A stretch of DNA of 64,000 nt from Diphasiastrum complanatum (lineage: Eukaryota > Streptophyta > Lycopodiopsida > Lycopodiales > Lycopodiaceae): contig CM055103.1 in assembly GCA_029204225.1 (NCBI GenBank), forward strand, positions 54,088,980 through 54,152,979. Direction: 5' to 3'. Positions 19,870 to 35,003 of the stretch are shown piece after piece. How positions within the stretch are numbered: the stretch's first letter is position 1; each line of letters starts with the position of its first letter. Both the position numbers and the translations under genes were made by a program. The notes under the pieces are model-generated. The model saw only the letters and a program-made list of their open reading frames with translations, searched no databases and was not told where the DNA came from.

Positions 19870-20260
19870 TAATGTCACACTTGGGCCAGTAGAGCCAATA
19901 GCATCTTTACATTTTTAGGATCCATGGCCATCCCATATCTACTGAAGCATGACCTATGGTACTCAAACTACATACTTGTTTACATTCAGGGTGCTATATG
20001 TAATGGAACATGTTTTCAAACATTTTTCTAGCATGATGAGGTGTTGCTTTAGTTATAAAGCTCCACAAAAATCATTCATAAAAAAATTCCAATCATCATC
20101 TAAGATATTATTTTCATTCATTAGCCTCTGGTATGTAATCAATGCATTACATAGGTTGAAAGACATCACACGGTCTATGAATATCCACATTGTAGTGATA
20201 AAGGTAGTTTTTAACTTATCCTTTTCATCTATGACTATTGATTGCAACTGACAAATAAAT
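19870..20260 (-). pseudogene. Ty3/gypsy reverse-transcriptase remnant
   Basis: The minus strand reads KLKTTFITTMWIFIDRVMSFNLCNALITYQRLMNE, matching the gypsy RT block KTAF.T..G.F...VMPFGL.NA..TFQR.M. After frameshifts, GMAMDPKNVKML matches the conserved G(I/M)xxDPxKV block downstream of the catalytic region. The YxDD-containing stretch between them is deleted or unreadable, and several stops are present. Confidence 0.65.
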
Positions 20261-22229
<1,969 letters not shown>

Positions 22230-22690
22230 GATCGAATTGAACTATCAAATTCAGAATATCACTTAGATTGATCTTTTAACTAGTAGAATATTGTGTAGGT
22301 GTTTTAGATAGCCATGAAGAGGGCAAAATAATTAGGCGTCTGTGATAGCCATGCACTCTTTGAATCAGATATTCTATTTAGTCATTGGAGCAAGTTTTAA
22401 TAACAGAAAGAGAAACAAATTAGAGAACATACGACAATACTAATGCACGTAAAACAAATAAAAATCTGTATGTTAGCTATTTTATAAAATAACAACAATC
22501 AGATTATGAATCATGTGCCTAAAAATGGTTCACAATATTGTGTGCTATGCGTTGTGTGTGATCCTACTATGCTTGTTACAGATTGAAACAATATCTTTAC
22601 TTCTTGAATTACTCTCACTCTCTCTCTATCTTCGATTCCGAAAAATCAGATAATCTATGGTTTCGAACTCTTGATCACACATCATAGCCT
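22230..22690. repeat. Dispersed repeat, copy 2 (LTR-like)
   Basis: The partner of 18720-19350 (see that entry). It lies to the left of a minus-strand copia RNase H remnant and of a likely LTR start at 23216, so it may be the interior of that 3' LTR. Confidence 0.45.
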
Positions 22691-23215
22691 TTTTTTATTT
22701 TATTGTATATATACAAGTTTACAAAGATCATTGCTAAGTAATGTGTTTAGGCACAATGTAGAGTTAAGGCTAAACTGTTTAAACTGTACATAGACACATG
22801 TTCGAATGGTGATGTAGTCTAGAATAGATCTAGTAGAGGAAGAGCTCATTTTCAAGTGGTACCATTTGACAGTCGAGACCCATAGTTCAACACTTCGATA
22901 GTGGAGATAGTTTGATAGTGTCGGTAGTTCGGTGATGATTGTTGATAGTCGATGGTGACGATCGTGCACACAATCGATCATGTCAATGGTTTTGCCTGAT
23001 AGCTTGAATTTGAACTAGAGTGTCATAGTCGATTCATTGCTTTGTTTTGAATCTCTATGTATTTCTGCAGACGGTTCGAATATGCACGTAAATATACAAA
23101 CTCTTTCAAATAACAGTTCACTTCTGCAGACTGCTATAGAAAGTGAGTATTTACATTATAGAGGAGTACTTAGAAGATGAATGTTTAGTGAGTAGGAGTA
23201 AAATTAAATTCCAAC

Positions 23216-23710
23216 ATTCTTTCTTAAGCTTATTTCTAGGAACCTGAATGAATTTAACATAGCAGCTAAGGTAGCATGTTTATCCTTTGACAAAGATTCT
23301 GTCTAAAATATTAGCCAACATAATGTCGATGTGACAGCAACTTAATTCGACATATTTGTTTAGAACTTTTTCTCTATGAAAATGAAACTTCAATATGCTT
23401 AGTTCTAGAGTGAGTTCGTTGGTTCAAAGAAAGAGCTATGCAGCTTTGATTGTCACAATGGAGTATTGGTGGTCTAATCTACTAAAAATTCAGATCTTGG
23501 AGTAATCTTTTGAGCTAGATACTCTACTTTACAGTAGAGGCGGCTGCAACATATTCTAACTCGGTAGAGAACAAAGAAATGCATTTTTGCTTTCGACTGT
23601 TCCATGAAATGGATATTTGTAGGACCATGCAAAGCAGTCCCGATATTTGCGTAGTAGATTTCTGAGATCAGACAATTCATTGGCAATGAGCTTCTCTCCT
23701 CCATAAAATA
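23216..23710 (-). pseudogene. copia RNase H remnant and 3' LTR junction
   Basis: On the minus strand, frames with stops carry QSKAKMHFFVLYRV..CKVEYLAQ (the SKKQ..SLSS.EAEY block of RNase H), then CIALSLNQRTHSRTKHIEVSFS, REKVLNKYVELS and MLANILDRIFVKG (the DNQSAI.L..NP..H.RTKHIEV..HF.RE....AD..TK block). About 55 bp after the end comes AAGAAAGAA and then TGTTGGAATT (23216 leftwards), a plausible polypurine tract and LTR start. Confidence 0.68.
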
Positions 23711-26675
23711 ATTTTTCGTCTTCAGATCTAGAGGTTGAACTTTCGTAGGGCCTTCATACGAACATAAATTATCGTGGAGATTGTTCGAATCAGGTTCTCA
23801 CTGGGCTTGGGGTAAGGCCACACATCATCTAAAGTGTAATCTAGAAAGTATGCTAGCACATCGTGTAATGGCTCGACTGACAACGCTTGATCTTGTCTAC
23901 ATTCCTCAGGTGTTTCTATTGTTGTTTTCTTTTGGAATAATGGGTTGGCTTGTATCGAAGCTACCTTTTGGACAAAGAGTCTAGCGGTTGGATCTTTGTG
24001 TTCATGAGCTACGAATGATCACAGCCCATCTTAGTCTTTCCCTTCAGATTGGCTGGTATTTTATTGGTTGGCTTCTTTATTGTTGCCATATTGACTAAAC
24101 AAGAGCAAACAGGTGGTGATGTAGAAATTGTTGTCATTTTAATGGGATCCCATAGAGTGGTATCCACATAGGTCACGATTTCATCTATGGGGTTGTCCTA
24201 GTGGTGCATTTTGATTCTGAGTTGACAAGTAGTTGTGGGACATGGATCTTTGGAGACTTTGGCCAATGGTAAAGTTTTAGGGACATCCTTCGGTATTATT
24301 TTTCCTCCATAGCAAGGCAGCCATGAGAGTTCAACCATGTTAACCCCGATTTTGATCTAGTCATCGAGGGTTACAAGTTTTTGTCTCGTGGGCTTCGTTT
24401 CTGGTTTCAAGTCGGTTTCTCAGAATAATGAGATGGATCTTTTTAGAAAACTCATACAATCGATTGTAGCTAAAGCTACAATCCAATTGATGATATTTGT
24501 TTTAGAATCTTGATGAGCTCCCAGTGGTTTGCGACGTTTTTTCTGATCACGATCAATGGTGCAATCAGTGGTGGAAGTTGTTGTGAAGAATTTCAGATCA
24601 TTAAGATCCAAAATATCTCTTTGATCTTTGGTTAGAAAGACAAGCTAATCACCAATCTTGTTAATGTAGAAAATCCAACATCTACACTATGAATGAGATG
24701 AAAACTCTAATAGATCTTGATCAAACATCAATCAAAACATAAAATAATATTGTGGAAACAAACCTTCTCGATTTGTATATCTCATTTGTTGATAAATTGA
24801 AGAGAAGGAAATGGCTAAACATTGTCTAATTTCTCTCTCTAGCTAGTTTTGTCTTCTTCTTTTTTGTGGATTCAAATTGATACACTAAAAAGTGTGCAAC
24901 CCACTATCTTGATGGCAAAGTGTCTCTATTTTTCTTACATTGTTATGATTACCTTACCCATGACATACTCACAATCCATTCAAATGAGGTCTTGCATCTC
25001 TCTCTTTAAAAATAGGAAGATCTATATCAAGCTTCACTGAAAGACTTCTACTTATTGTTTGTTGGATACCTAAAAAAATTTATGCTCATTTGGAAAACAC
25101 ATGAAGCTCAAGTCTTTGGGAGTCCCTTGTAAACATATATCACTCTCTCATGCAGGGCCATTGGACACAACTTGTTCTTACTTTTGTAAAATAAATGTAG
25201 TTTTGATTTAGCAAAACAATTATTTGAGGTTAGACTACCTACTCGGCGCTAAATAATTGTGTAATCATGACTTGGGTCTTTGATTACCCAAACAATCTAC
25301 AATAGCTTCTTTTTTTGCCGAGGGTGGTAGCCCGAGGCGGAAGGGCCCAGAAGCTGACCTTCCGTGGCGTGAGAAATTTTTTTACTTTTTTTCACCTTTT
25401 TTTGCCTTAAATCCTTTTTACATGTACCTTCCTACATCCGGAAAGTGTATGTAAAAAGAAAACAAACAAAAAAGAATGCGGCGTGGCGCCTCCTTTCCCT
25501 TTGTAAAAACGGGAAAAACGCCCTGCAAAATGCACACAAATTCTCACACGGGTTTTCACAGAAACTACAACTGTAGAATAGTTTTTCCAAATGCTCCACG
25601 CTAAAAAAAAGGAGTGTTTACGTACTTATTGTCAACAAAGCCTTGCAAACAAACACAAAGAGATTCTCACACAGATTTTCACAGGCAACTCAAAATGTAG
25701 CATAAAATTTCTGGTTATGTCGCAAACTTACAATAGGGTTTTTGGCCAGCTTACATTTTCATGAATACGTTTGGGCTGGTAAATTCTTCAAAGCCGATTC
25801 CCTTTGGGGGTTGGTGAGCTTTATTTATCATTGAAAAACATTATTCAACGAGCTTCCTTTTATCATAGACTTCTCACATTGTCTTTTGTAGCTCTTGCGT
25901 TTGAAGAGGCCTAAAAGTTTATACATAGGCCTTGGCATCCCTTATTTTATCTATTTCCGGAGTAAACCTTCTCATTGATAATGCAAAGCTTCCAGATCTT
26001 ATCTGCATCAAGCCTTATTCAATTAAACTCTTTTGCAATCCCCTTTACCAACGCACGCCACGGTGCATAAGGATTCTAGGGCTGCGACAGCTCCATTGAG
26101 TCCAGCTACGGCTACTTAAGTGCATCAAACTCATATGATCCAAGCTACCAATATGCTTCAAAGCTCAGCAACATGTTCTTTGACATGGAAATTCAATCAA
26201 TCAGAGTAGGCTCTTCTGCACCCAATGTTCAGTCTGGAATTTTTCTGGAGACGAGAGGAGGATATCCTGGTGTGGTCATTTCTTCGCTTAATGGATGGAT
26301 GTGGCTGCAAATTGCAATATATTTTACACTTGGACTGCACAAAGCAAATGTTTCTTTCACTCCGCGAAATGCAGAAAGTAATTGGTCGGATAGAATGCAA
26401 AGAGTTCAGACAAAAATACAAATTTGATACATGCAGATGGTTAAAAAAGTCTTTTCATATGTGCGATACATTGCTTCGTTTTCCCTTCAATTGTCACATT
26501 TCATAAGGACTGAAAGCAAAGAGTAGTTAGAAAGCCTAGAGGTGGCAGATTCACTTGAATAAGTAGCTCTGCACGTTTAATGCCACTCTGAGCAGACTCA
26601 GTTGTAGACACATGCAGCACAACACATATAGCTGCTAGATACAAGGAAAAATCCATTATATTATTCAGCAGCCTT
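23711..26675. other. Intergenic, no recognised gene
   Basis: Only short chance frames. An imperfect direct repeat of about 60 bp (CTCACACGGGTTTTCACAG at about 25551 and CTCACACAGATTTTCACAGG at about 25673) is the only internal structure noticed. The last part (about 26500-26675) is the probable 3' UTR of the kinase gene. Confidence 0.45.
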
Positions 26676-29600
26676 TTATTCAACTGTTTTCCCACTTCTC
26701 TTCAATGACAGCTTGTGCCAAACCAGGAATCCATTCTCTGTGCTTACAAACTTTATTCCCTCTTTCATAGTCCAACCTTTACGTTTGGGGGTCAGAGTCT
26801 CTTTTTGTGATATTTCTGATTTATCTTCACTATTGCAATCCTGAGAGGGACTTATGCTGTTTGGAGACTTTGTTAGTTCAGAAAGATCAAGCAGATGCTG
26901 TAAAGCCTCTACAATGCTACTCATTTTCGGTCTTGACTTAGGATATCTCTGCAAGCATCGAGAAGCAATATATGCAACCCTTTGTGCAACTTTCAATGAA
27001 TACTGTCCCTCCAGGCTAGGGTCAAGCATCTGAGGGAATTTTTTTTTGTCTGCCATGTAGGGCTTTACCCAATTTAACAGCTTCAGCTCATTCTTAGGCT
27101 TATTTCTGTCCATGGCCTTTCTTCCAGTCAATAGCTCAAGAAGCACCACTCCAAAGCTGTACACATCACTCTTTGTTGTCAAATGCCCAGTCTGGATATA
27201 TTCGGGGGCAGCATAACCTAGCGTTCCTACAACCTGCAGCATAAACATTAGTAATGTGAAATTAGAAGTCATCAATAGCACTAGTCATGTAAAAAGGTTT
27301 TTCAGTATAGACTGGCAAGGTTTTACCATCTTTTGGTCGACTTTACAGAACCTTCATGCAGCAGTACAAACAAATTGAGAAACAGAATCATCATGAAATT
27401 GTGTGAGAAAGCTACACCTATTTCCTAAATGAAGCATTCCCCATTTCTTTGAATAAAATTAGAACAAAGACTTTCATACGAAGATTTCAAATGAAAAAGG
27501 CATTTTACGCTGTATCTTTCCGCTGACATGGTGGTTAAGAAACCATTCACATTTAAGTTAGAGATGCATTCCAACAGTGAGTGCAGCCACAAAAGTTAAA
27601 AAAGTCACCATTTCCCAAACCAGTGCATGGGATTAGGTGTCAATTTTACAATAGATGGGTTGAGAGGCTTCTGGAACAGATTTAAATGGGAAGCAGTGAG
27701 AGTAATGCAGAGATGTTCATGCACAACATTGGGCTGAAGTGAGGACGCTTATGTGGTCATAGGGCAATGTTCAGTGAAAGAAAAGATGTCCAAGATGAAA
27801 CTTCGTCCTAGCAAAATCTTTCACTACATTCCTAATTATAGTCTATAATGGTTTTAAAGATTGAGTAGACAACTATCTTACAACAGGGTAAAAAAGACAA
27901 ACATCGTAGGCTCCCAAAGAGTTTATTTTCAGCTAAGTTTCATTGAGCTAATCACAAACTGTCTTCTAACTGTGTGTTGATATGGGAATGCATGAGGTCG
28001 AGCATCATAATAATCTACCATTTTATAAGGGAGTATGAGAGCTGCAGGAGCACAAAGCCAGAACAATGGCTTACAGCACTTTGAAATAGCTTAAATTCAA
28101 AACAAGCAACACTTTTCTATGTCAACTGGCAAATGACTAGCAGACAATGTTTCAAAGAATCATGTATGGATTTAGTGTACCGCTGTTGTGACATGACTAT
28201 CATTGAGGCCTGGTCCTTGTCGCGCAAGCCCAAAGTCTGATAGCTTTGGACTAAAATCTTTATTAAGAAGGATGTTGGACGTTTTGAAGTCACGGAAAAT
28301 CACCTGCATGCCAGTGAAGAGGAGGTAAGAATATCTGAAGCATAAGCTCCCTTATCTTCGTAAGTTCCATCCCTAAAAAATTAGAACAAAAACACAATCA
28401 AGGCAAGAAAAAGAAACTCTCAATAAAATATAACTTGAAATCAATAGTTTAGCTCTGTAAAAGTGAATGATAATCTGAATTAATACCGGGAACTCCATTT
28501 CTTCGTGCAAATAGGCTAAGCCCCGTGCAGCTCCTAATGCAATATAAATTCGCGAGCACCATGAAAGGACTGATTGTAATTTGTGAAACAGGTGCTCCTC
28601 GAGGCTTTTATTGGGTATGAACTCATAAACCAATAGCCGCTGCATACCTTTCTCATCATCTTCCGCACAATAGCCAATCAACTTCACCAAGTTTGGATGG
28701 CTGACAAGACCTAGAAAGTTAACTTCGGCTAACCACTGCTTGTGACCCTGAAATGATGCAGAGATATGCTAGATCATTAAAACTGCAATAGTGGAAAGCA
28801 CTATCACACAAATGCTACTTTCCAATAAAAACCAATCCATCCGTATAACTCCGTCAAGATGTGCACAAACGTATCTGCAGGATCTTGCAAAAAGGATCTC
28901 ACATTTTGCATGGGTGGAAAACTCTGTGAACCAGGAACGTTGGGTTCTCTAATGGAGATGAAAGAAGCAACCCACTCATGTAAATATCAACTCAGAAAAC
29001 AAAAGGATGTCTTACCCTTACCTTCATGAATTCAATGGTTGACAAACAAACTGCTAGTAAGAGAATAAAGTAAGGGCTTCATCATCAGACTGTCCACACT
29101 TAGTTGCACCTGCAGCTTTTGATAATAACGTGAATAATAGCAAGAAACCCATGTTTGCCACTCAACTCCCGGCCATCTCTGAGCATTATTCATGTTAGAG
29201 AGATGTTTGGTAAGATCTAGACATCTCGTCTGGACTCTGGACAAAGCACTGAAGTTTAGATCCTTTGAATGCTTCTTTGCTGTTTGACGACTGATTGTAA
29301 ATAGAAGCTTTAACTATAAAAATTGATATTCTTCACTTCAAATGTTTATGAAAACATTTTCTAGAAACAGACATGAGTGAAAAATGAACACAACAAAGTC
29401 ACAGTGATATTGGTCAAAACTCTTCCAGAGAATAACGTAAATTCTACAATGTACCAAATAAACCAAATAGCTTTTAACAGTGTTCTGTTAGTCCATGCCC
29501 AGAAATAGAACAAATTGTTAGTACCATAGCAGAAACATTGCCTGATTATTCTAAAAAAGAAAGACCCCTTGAAAAGGATGTTCAAACTTCACACAGCACA

Positions 29601-31917
29601 CATATATTGGTAAATGAAACCGGTGTCTCAAGAACAATGGAATGTACTCTTACGACACTAGCAACTATATTACAAGTTGGAAAATAACGACTCTAAGCAA
29701 AAGGAGCGACAAGAATCAAGTAAATAATATACCACATTGAAATATTCAGGAACAATTGAAGGGACAAATCAAACTAGTAAGAGCACCTATTTCAATAAGC
29801 AGCAAAATCTTCACCTTCTCTCCTGTTCTGATGCCTTCACAATGCCTCAATGAGCGACTAGTAGTAATGCATAAAAATCACTACCTCATCTACACACTTA
29901 AAAAACAAACACTCTCCAGGGGTTATATTAGTGATGATACATATCCATGTATTTGTACCCATTGAACAGACCATGTTGTGCATGATGTGTTTCCACACAT
30001 ACTTCTTCTTGCAGTTGTGTAGTATTGATTAGCAGGCCCTATGATCTGTTGCCCAGGCTATTTTGCACACAGATTTGACGTTCTGTAATTGGTATTACAT
30101 AAGTGCACATGATCCAGATAGCTGATGTTTTTTGAAGTTGCACATTCAGAGCATTGGCATTTCTGGATAATACTTCGTTTCCTCAAACAGATTTTTGAAT
30201 GTTTCAAAGAACATGTGACCCACTGCCCTCTAATCTAAAATGATTCAATTTATATTGTAAAAATAACTTGCATAGAGACTTTGTAGCTCATGCTAACATG
30301 CCAAAAACTAACGTTAAATCTGCATCCACGTACTTTGGAAAAGGCTTTGGCTGGAGTCTATTACAACTTACGTACTAGGTCCAGTATGTAAAATATTAGT
30401 CTGCGTTAGAGCTTTGCATGCGAGATGATAACTTATATCTTACGATGTCTAAGTGTAGAACGCGAGAGTCTAGTATCCAAAGCTATCCCTGGAGCTTCCT
30501 TTTTACAAAATCTAGTTTCCCACCTATAAAACAGAGTATGCACCGATACATTTTCCTTTGTTGTTATTGAACAGTGCAAGTTCTAACACAATCCACTGAA
30601 AGATCTGCCTTTAGTCCATCTAATGAAACACACAGACCTTTTTGTACAACTCTGCAAGCCTTAGAGTTTTTCCCAGACGTTTTGGATAGTCGAAACTCTC
30701 AGCCCTTAAAATTTCCTGAATTTGAGAACTCTGCCACGGTTTTCAAATCCAGGAAAGTTTTTGGCTGAGATTTTCCACTACATGACAAGCTTATTGAATT
30801 ACACCTGTAGAGTGCCTTATTAATAGTAAAGGGCATTACCGTCGTGACTGCCTACATAATGGGCTTTGTGCCTGTGAGGCCCTTAATTACAACAAGCCAT
30901 GCGTTTGTAGATTTCAATGTCCTCTACACTACACTAACTACTTATGAGGATTTTATGTATCAAAAAATGCTTCAATTTTTAGAGGTTAAATAAGAGATAA
31001 GGTCTTAACCTAGTGTGAAATTAATCAGAAAATTAAACTTGCTCCATGAAGTCCAGCTTCCACTTCTCAGTTGTTTCATAGTGTTTTCAAGTTTCTACCT
31101 GATCTGGCAAGCGATACTTCCATTTTTGTCATACACTCCTTATAAATGTAAGCAGAAAGCGTAAATTAGCCACAAACTGCAGAGGTCTACAAAGACTAGT
31201 CCGTTGTAGATGGTGTATATAATTGCACTCATGAGACCAACTTCTTTGATTTTAGTAAGCTTTTGATTCAAAGGTTTTGATGTAGCCCTGCATAGGTTTT
31301 GCTGAACATCTGTTATCAAAGAACGAGAAGAGAAGATCATCTTTATCTGATAATCTAACGTTTAGAAGGCAACCATGCAAGGCAACCAGCACATTATAAA
31401 CAAGTGAAACCTTGCTATCATTCCTTATCTCCATCGTAACATATCTCTACTATCTCTATACTGCAGAATGTTTTCATGTGGTCACCATGCCCAAACATTA
31501 ACAAAGTACAACTGCATAGCATACTTGTACCTGCAGACTTTTTTGATTCAGTTGCTTTACAGCGACAACCATCTTGAGGTCGCCATGCAGAGGATGCTTG
31601 TGCCAGATGTATCCTTTGTAAACACATCCAAATCCACCTTCCCCAAGCATGCCTCCACGGGAAAAATTCCTTGTTGCAACTCTTAACTCGTCATATGTGA
31701 AAACTCGAAGGTCTTGATATGGCGTTGATGCGCCCTCTACTTGATTAGTCTCTGAAGAAGCAGAACTTTCTTCAGATAACGGCTGTGAGCTTTTATACGA
31801 ATTCGATCTTTCACCATCTTCAGTAGGTTTAGTGAGCCACGAGCTCCGCCTGAAGGATCTCTTACTTCTGGGTTCGGAAACTCGCCTTTTAGGATCAGAA
31901 AAATGAAAGCAACTCAT
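26676..31917 (-). CDS. RLCK-VII protein kinase, PCRK1/PBL-like, 442 aa, four exons
   Basis: Exons (minus strand): 31917-31531, 28747-28487, 28303-28181 and 27233-26676, giving 129+87+41+185 residues. All three introns are GT-AG and phase 0. Kinase motifs: Gly loop GEGGFG 92-97, VAVK with Lys121, helix-C Glu137 in [27 protein letters not shown], catalytic Asp221 in [16 protein letters not shown] 239-241, and APE 266-268 in [31 protein letters not shown] and the CAEDDE..QRLLVYE block are typical of the PCRK1/PCRK2 branch of the PBS1-like kinases, which act beneath pattern-recognition receptors at the plasma membrane. The N-terminus MSCFHFSD has no Gly2 myristoylation site; Cys3 could be acylated (inference). 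Intron 1 is 2.8 kb. A branch-point-like ATACTAAT just before the ATG suggests a 5' UTR intron. The exon borders were read by eye and are consistent in frame. Confidence 0.92.
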
Positions 31918-33514
31918 ATTTCAATCTTTTTTTAGCATATTAGTATCCTATATCTAAGAGTTGGTCACCAACTATTTCCTCTTAGTTCATTCTGTCGATC
32001 ACTTTCCCACAAAAAACATTGCCACTGAAGTAAAACCTGTCCATTTCCCGATTTTAACTAAGAGAATCAGAGTTTTCAGACCTATCTCGCCGAAGTGCTT
32101 GTCGAACGTAGTGGAGATAATGTAACAGCTATTCTTACTGGATAAGTCACACGGTATATACACGAACAACACTCAGGTCAGCCGAATTGAATGCTTTCAC
32201 AAACGCCAGGCCTGCTATTTTCAATTGCGTCCCGTATGCCGCAGCAGCTTATTTTCAGATTATGAGACGAGCTGAAACATCAACTGTTGGTCCGTCCTTC
32301 AGTCAACTCTACAAGTAAAAATCAATACCTTCAAGTCAGCACTGATTCTGTCTATTAAGCTAGGAAAACGAGTTACAATGGATACGGCTTGAATAAGACG
32401 CCATTCTTGGTTATACAAAGCGGTAACTGGCATCTATTCTTTCATCTCGAATTCTGGATGTCACATTCCTTTCATGCTGTGTAAGACGTTGCGTAACTCA
32501 ACTATCTCGCTTGAAATTACATATTTAAAATACATATCCAAGCCAGTATGCACATTACCGTCTGATAATCTAAACCGGGAAGCGTGCACAAACGAAGCAT
32601 GCAACAACCAGAAATTCATAAGACTTTCAGGTGTATCTTACTGAAGCAAACTTCATTAACTAGATCACAATAGAGAGGAAAAGAATGAAAATGAATCTAG
32701 TTTGCTTGAGAAACATGACGCTCACTTGCTGGTCAAATTAGCTGCGGTAAAACATGATCTTCTGCCTTCCAAAACTGTCTGATGAATTCCAATTTAGAAA
32801 TGCCAAATCGTAGACCAAAACAATACCTTAAACTGCTTCAAAACGGACAACTGAATCCACAAAACGACCAGGATTGTACTCGAAAACTTCCACAGATCCG
32901 CTCAAAGACATAGCAAACTTTGAGATCTATTTTTTTTCGTTTTTCTTGTATAGTTTGATAGATTTTCACTGCCGTCCTTCCAGATGAAGCCTGAAAGCTC
33001 TCACAGTACATATACACAAGCGATGCATTCGCCCGATCCTCACTGCTTCATCGATCCTCCTCCTCCTCCTCCTCCGGCTGCTGCCTCGCCAACGACAATC
33101 GAAGCCCCGCCATAGCCATAAGTTTTGTCCCGTCAATTTGAAGTCCATGGAAGTCCTTCATTACGGAAACGCAGACAACTTCACGTCAACTCGCCTTGCC
33201 CTAGTAACGTGGCGCACAGGCCCACGTTCTTTATGTATTTTATTTACATAAAGTTAAAAGGAGTTGGAGACGGTGACGTGGAGGCATGGGATTGGCCAAT
33301 ATTGCTCCACCCTTTGACTTATATTAGTTAATGGGGGTATAGCTGGCCTTAGCCTTAGTCTTTTTGGGTCCCTCTTCTCATCTACCGTTCCTTCCATCCA
33401 AAACTAGGGGCCGAGAACTAGTCTCATCTTGGTGACAAGTTGCACCTCTAAGATCCGCAAACTCCCGGCCCCATTCTCATCCTTTTCCATCTTCTCCTTA
33501 GAGGCTCTTCACTA
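31918..33514. promoter_or_regulatory. 5' region of kinase gene, including a possible 5' UTR intron
   Basis: No other gene. The stretch just upstream of the ATG is AT-rich with no TATA box in the first 200 bp. A (GGA)n run on the minus strand (about 33057-33076) and an AGGCCCAC site (about 33217) lie 1.1-1.3 kb away and may mark the real promoter if a 5' UTR intron exists. This is inference. Confidence 0.35.
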
Positions 33515-33542
33515 GGCTTGTTCTTGACGTCAAGAACAAGCC
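33515..33542. repeat. 28-bp perfect palindrome with TGACGTCA centre
   Basis: The 14 bases 33515-33528 (GGCTTGTTCTTGAC) are exactly reverse-complementary to 33529-33542. The centre TGACGTCA is a palindromic bZIP/TGA-type site. The next bases outward (A/A) do not pair. Confidence 0.95.
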
Positions 33543-35003
33543 AACGGGTCATCCGATTGCCTTCACATGGACCCGTGGAGAGGCTCGTGCACTCTCCCAA
33601 CCAACGGGTCCTCCTCCAACATGTCGTGTTCAACAAGTTCTGCAAACTCTGGGAGAAGGATCTTTGGCTAATTTATCTTTTATGGCAAGATAATGGGAGT
33701 TGGTAGAATGATTCACCAAATAAAAATGAGTGCAATGCACTGAAAATGGGTGGTGAGATACGCAATGGATTTGTAAGAGCGGGTGGCGTGCTCCAAGGGA
33801 TGACATCAAGAATGGGTCTATGGATTACATGTGAAGATGTCCTTGGTCTTTTAGACCTCTCTTTACCCACTTTAATGGGATGGGTTGGATGGGCCCAAAA
33901 GCCTCCGTGCCTCCAAGTCCAATCGGGCCCAACCCTTATATAAAACACCAAAGGGCATCTTGTGTTTTTTTATCATGACCATTCATTAAATCAAGACCTT
34001 GGACGTATTGGGATACTAAGTAATGTCGTGTTATGTGGCATGTCTTGACACCAAATTGTTTTTGTCCAATTGCTCAAAATTGTCAATATTTTTCTTTTCC
34101 AATCTTCAAGTTCCTTCATTTTCTTATTGATATACTCGTTAAGAAATTGGGTTCTTCCTTTTAAGGACGAATACTCTCGTCGTTTTACATTGTTTGGTTA
34201 GAATTGACATAAATAAGGCCTCATGCCAATTTGGCCTGCAGGATTTACTCTACATCTTTTACTTCTAGATTTGTGCCTTTTTGGATCCAACAAATGATTA
34301 TCAATCAAGCACATTTATTTGAAATGCCCCGAAACAACACAATATGCCTTTGATAAATCTTTGGCAACACTAGCTTCAACCTTGCACTTTCAAGAGCTAA
34401 GATTGTTTTTCACCTTTTTTGCACATCGATAACCAATCTTTGTTATATCCTTTAGGCAAACTTTGAAGTAGCATGACAACTCAAAAGGGGTTTTATCAAC
34501 ATCTACTTATATACTTTTTTATGTGCCTCTAGGAACATTTTTGGAAATCCTTTTTCATCAAATATAGGTAGGTCCATTTTGGAAAAAAAAAACCTATGAT
34601 TAATCACTTCTTGTTATGAAGCGCCAAAATAATGCTCCTCAACCATGTTTATAGGTGATAGCTATGTAGGCTCTATAATTTCGAACTCAATATATCTAAA
34701 AACTTTGTTTGAAGTGCTATACTTAAACTTTCTTTTTTTTAATGACATGTTTACATTCCTATCAAATCTAAGATGCACACATAATTATGATGCTTGGAAA
34801 TGCTTTGCTTGATGTGATATCTAAGTCCTCTAAACAACAAGATCCTAATATATGCACATTGTTGTTAGGCTTCTTTCAAAAAATAACACAAACATATTAA
34901 TTTTTATATATTAAACACTTGATTTTGAAAATTTTGCAAATGTGATAAAACGATTGCAATAAAAAAATAGTGTTTTAATTAATTATTAAGCACACAATTA
35001 CAG
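33543..35003. other. Intergenic, no recognised gene
   Basis: Short frames only. The right end abuts the truncated integrase of the minus-strand copia. Confidence 0.45.

Noticed and set aside
33541-33690. Translation with AFTWTRGEARALS, reminiscent of a LINE endonuclease block
   Set aside because: Too short, without the neighbouring SRLDR or catalytic motifs, and no reverse transcriptase near; the resemblance is probably chance.
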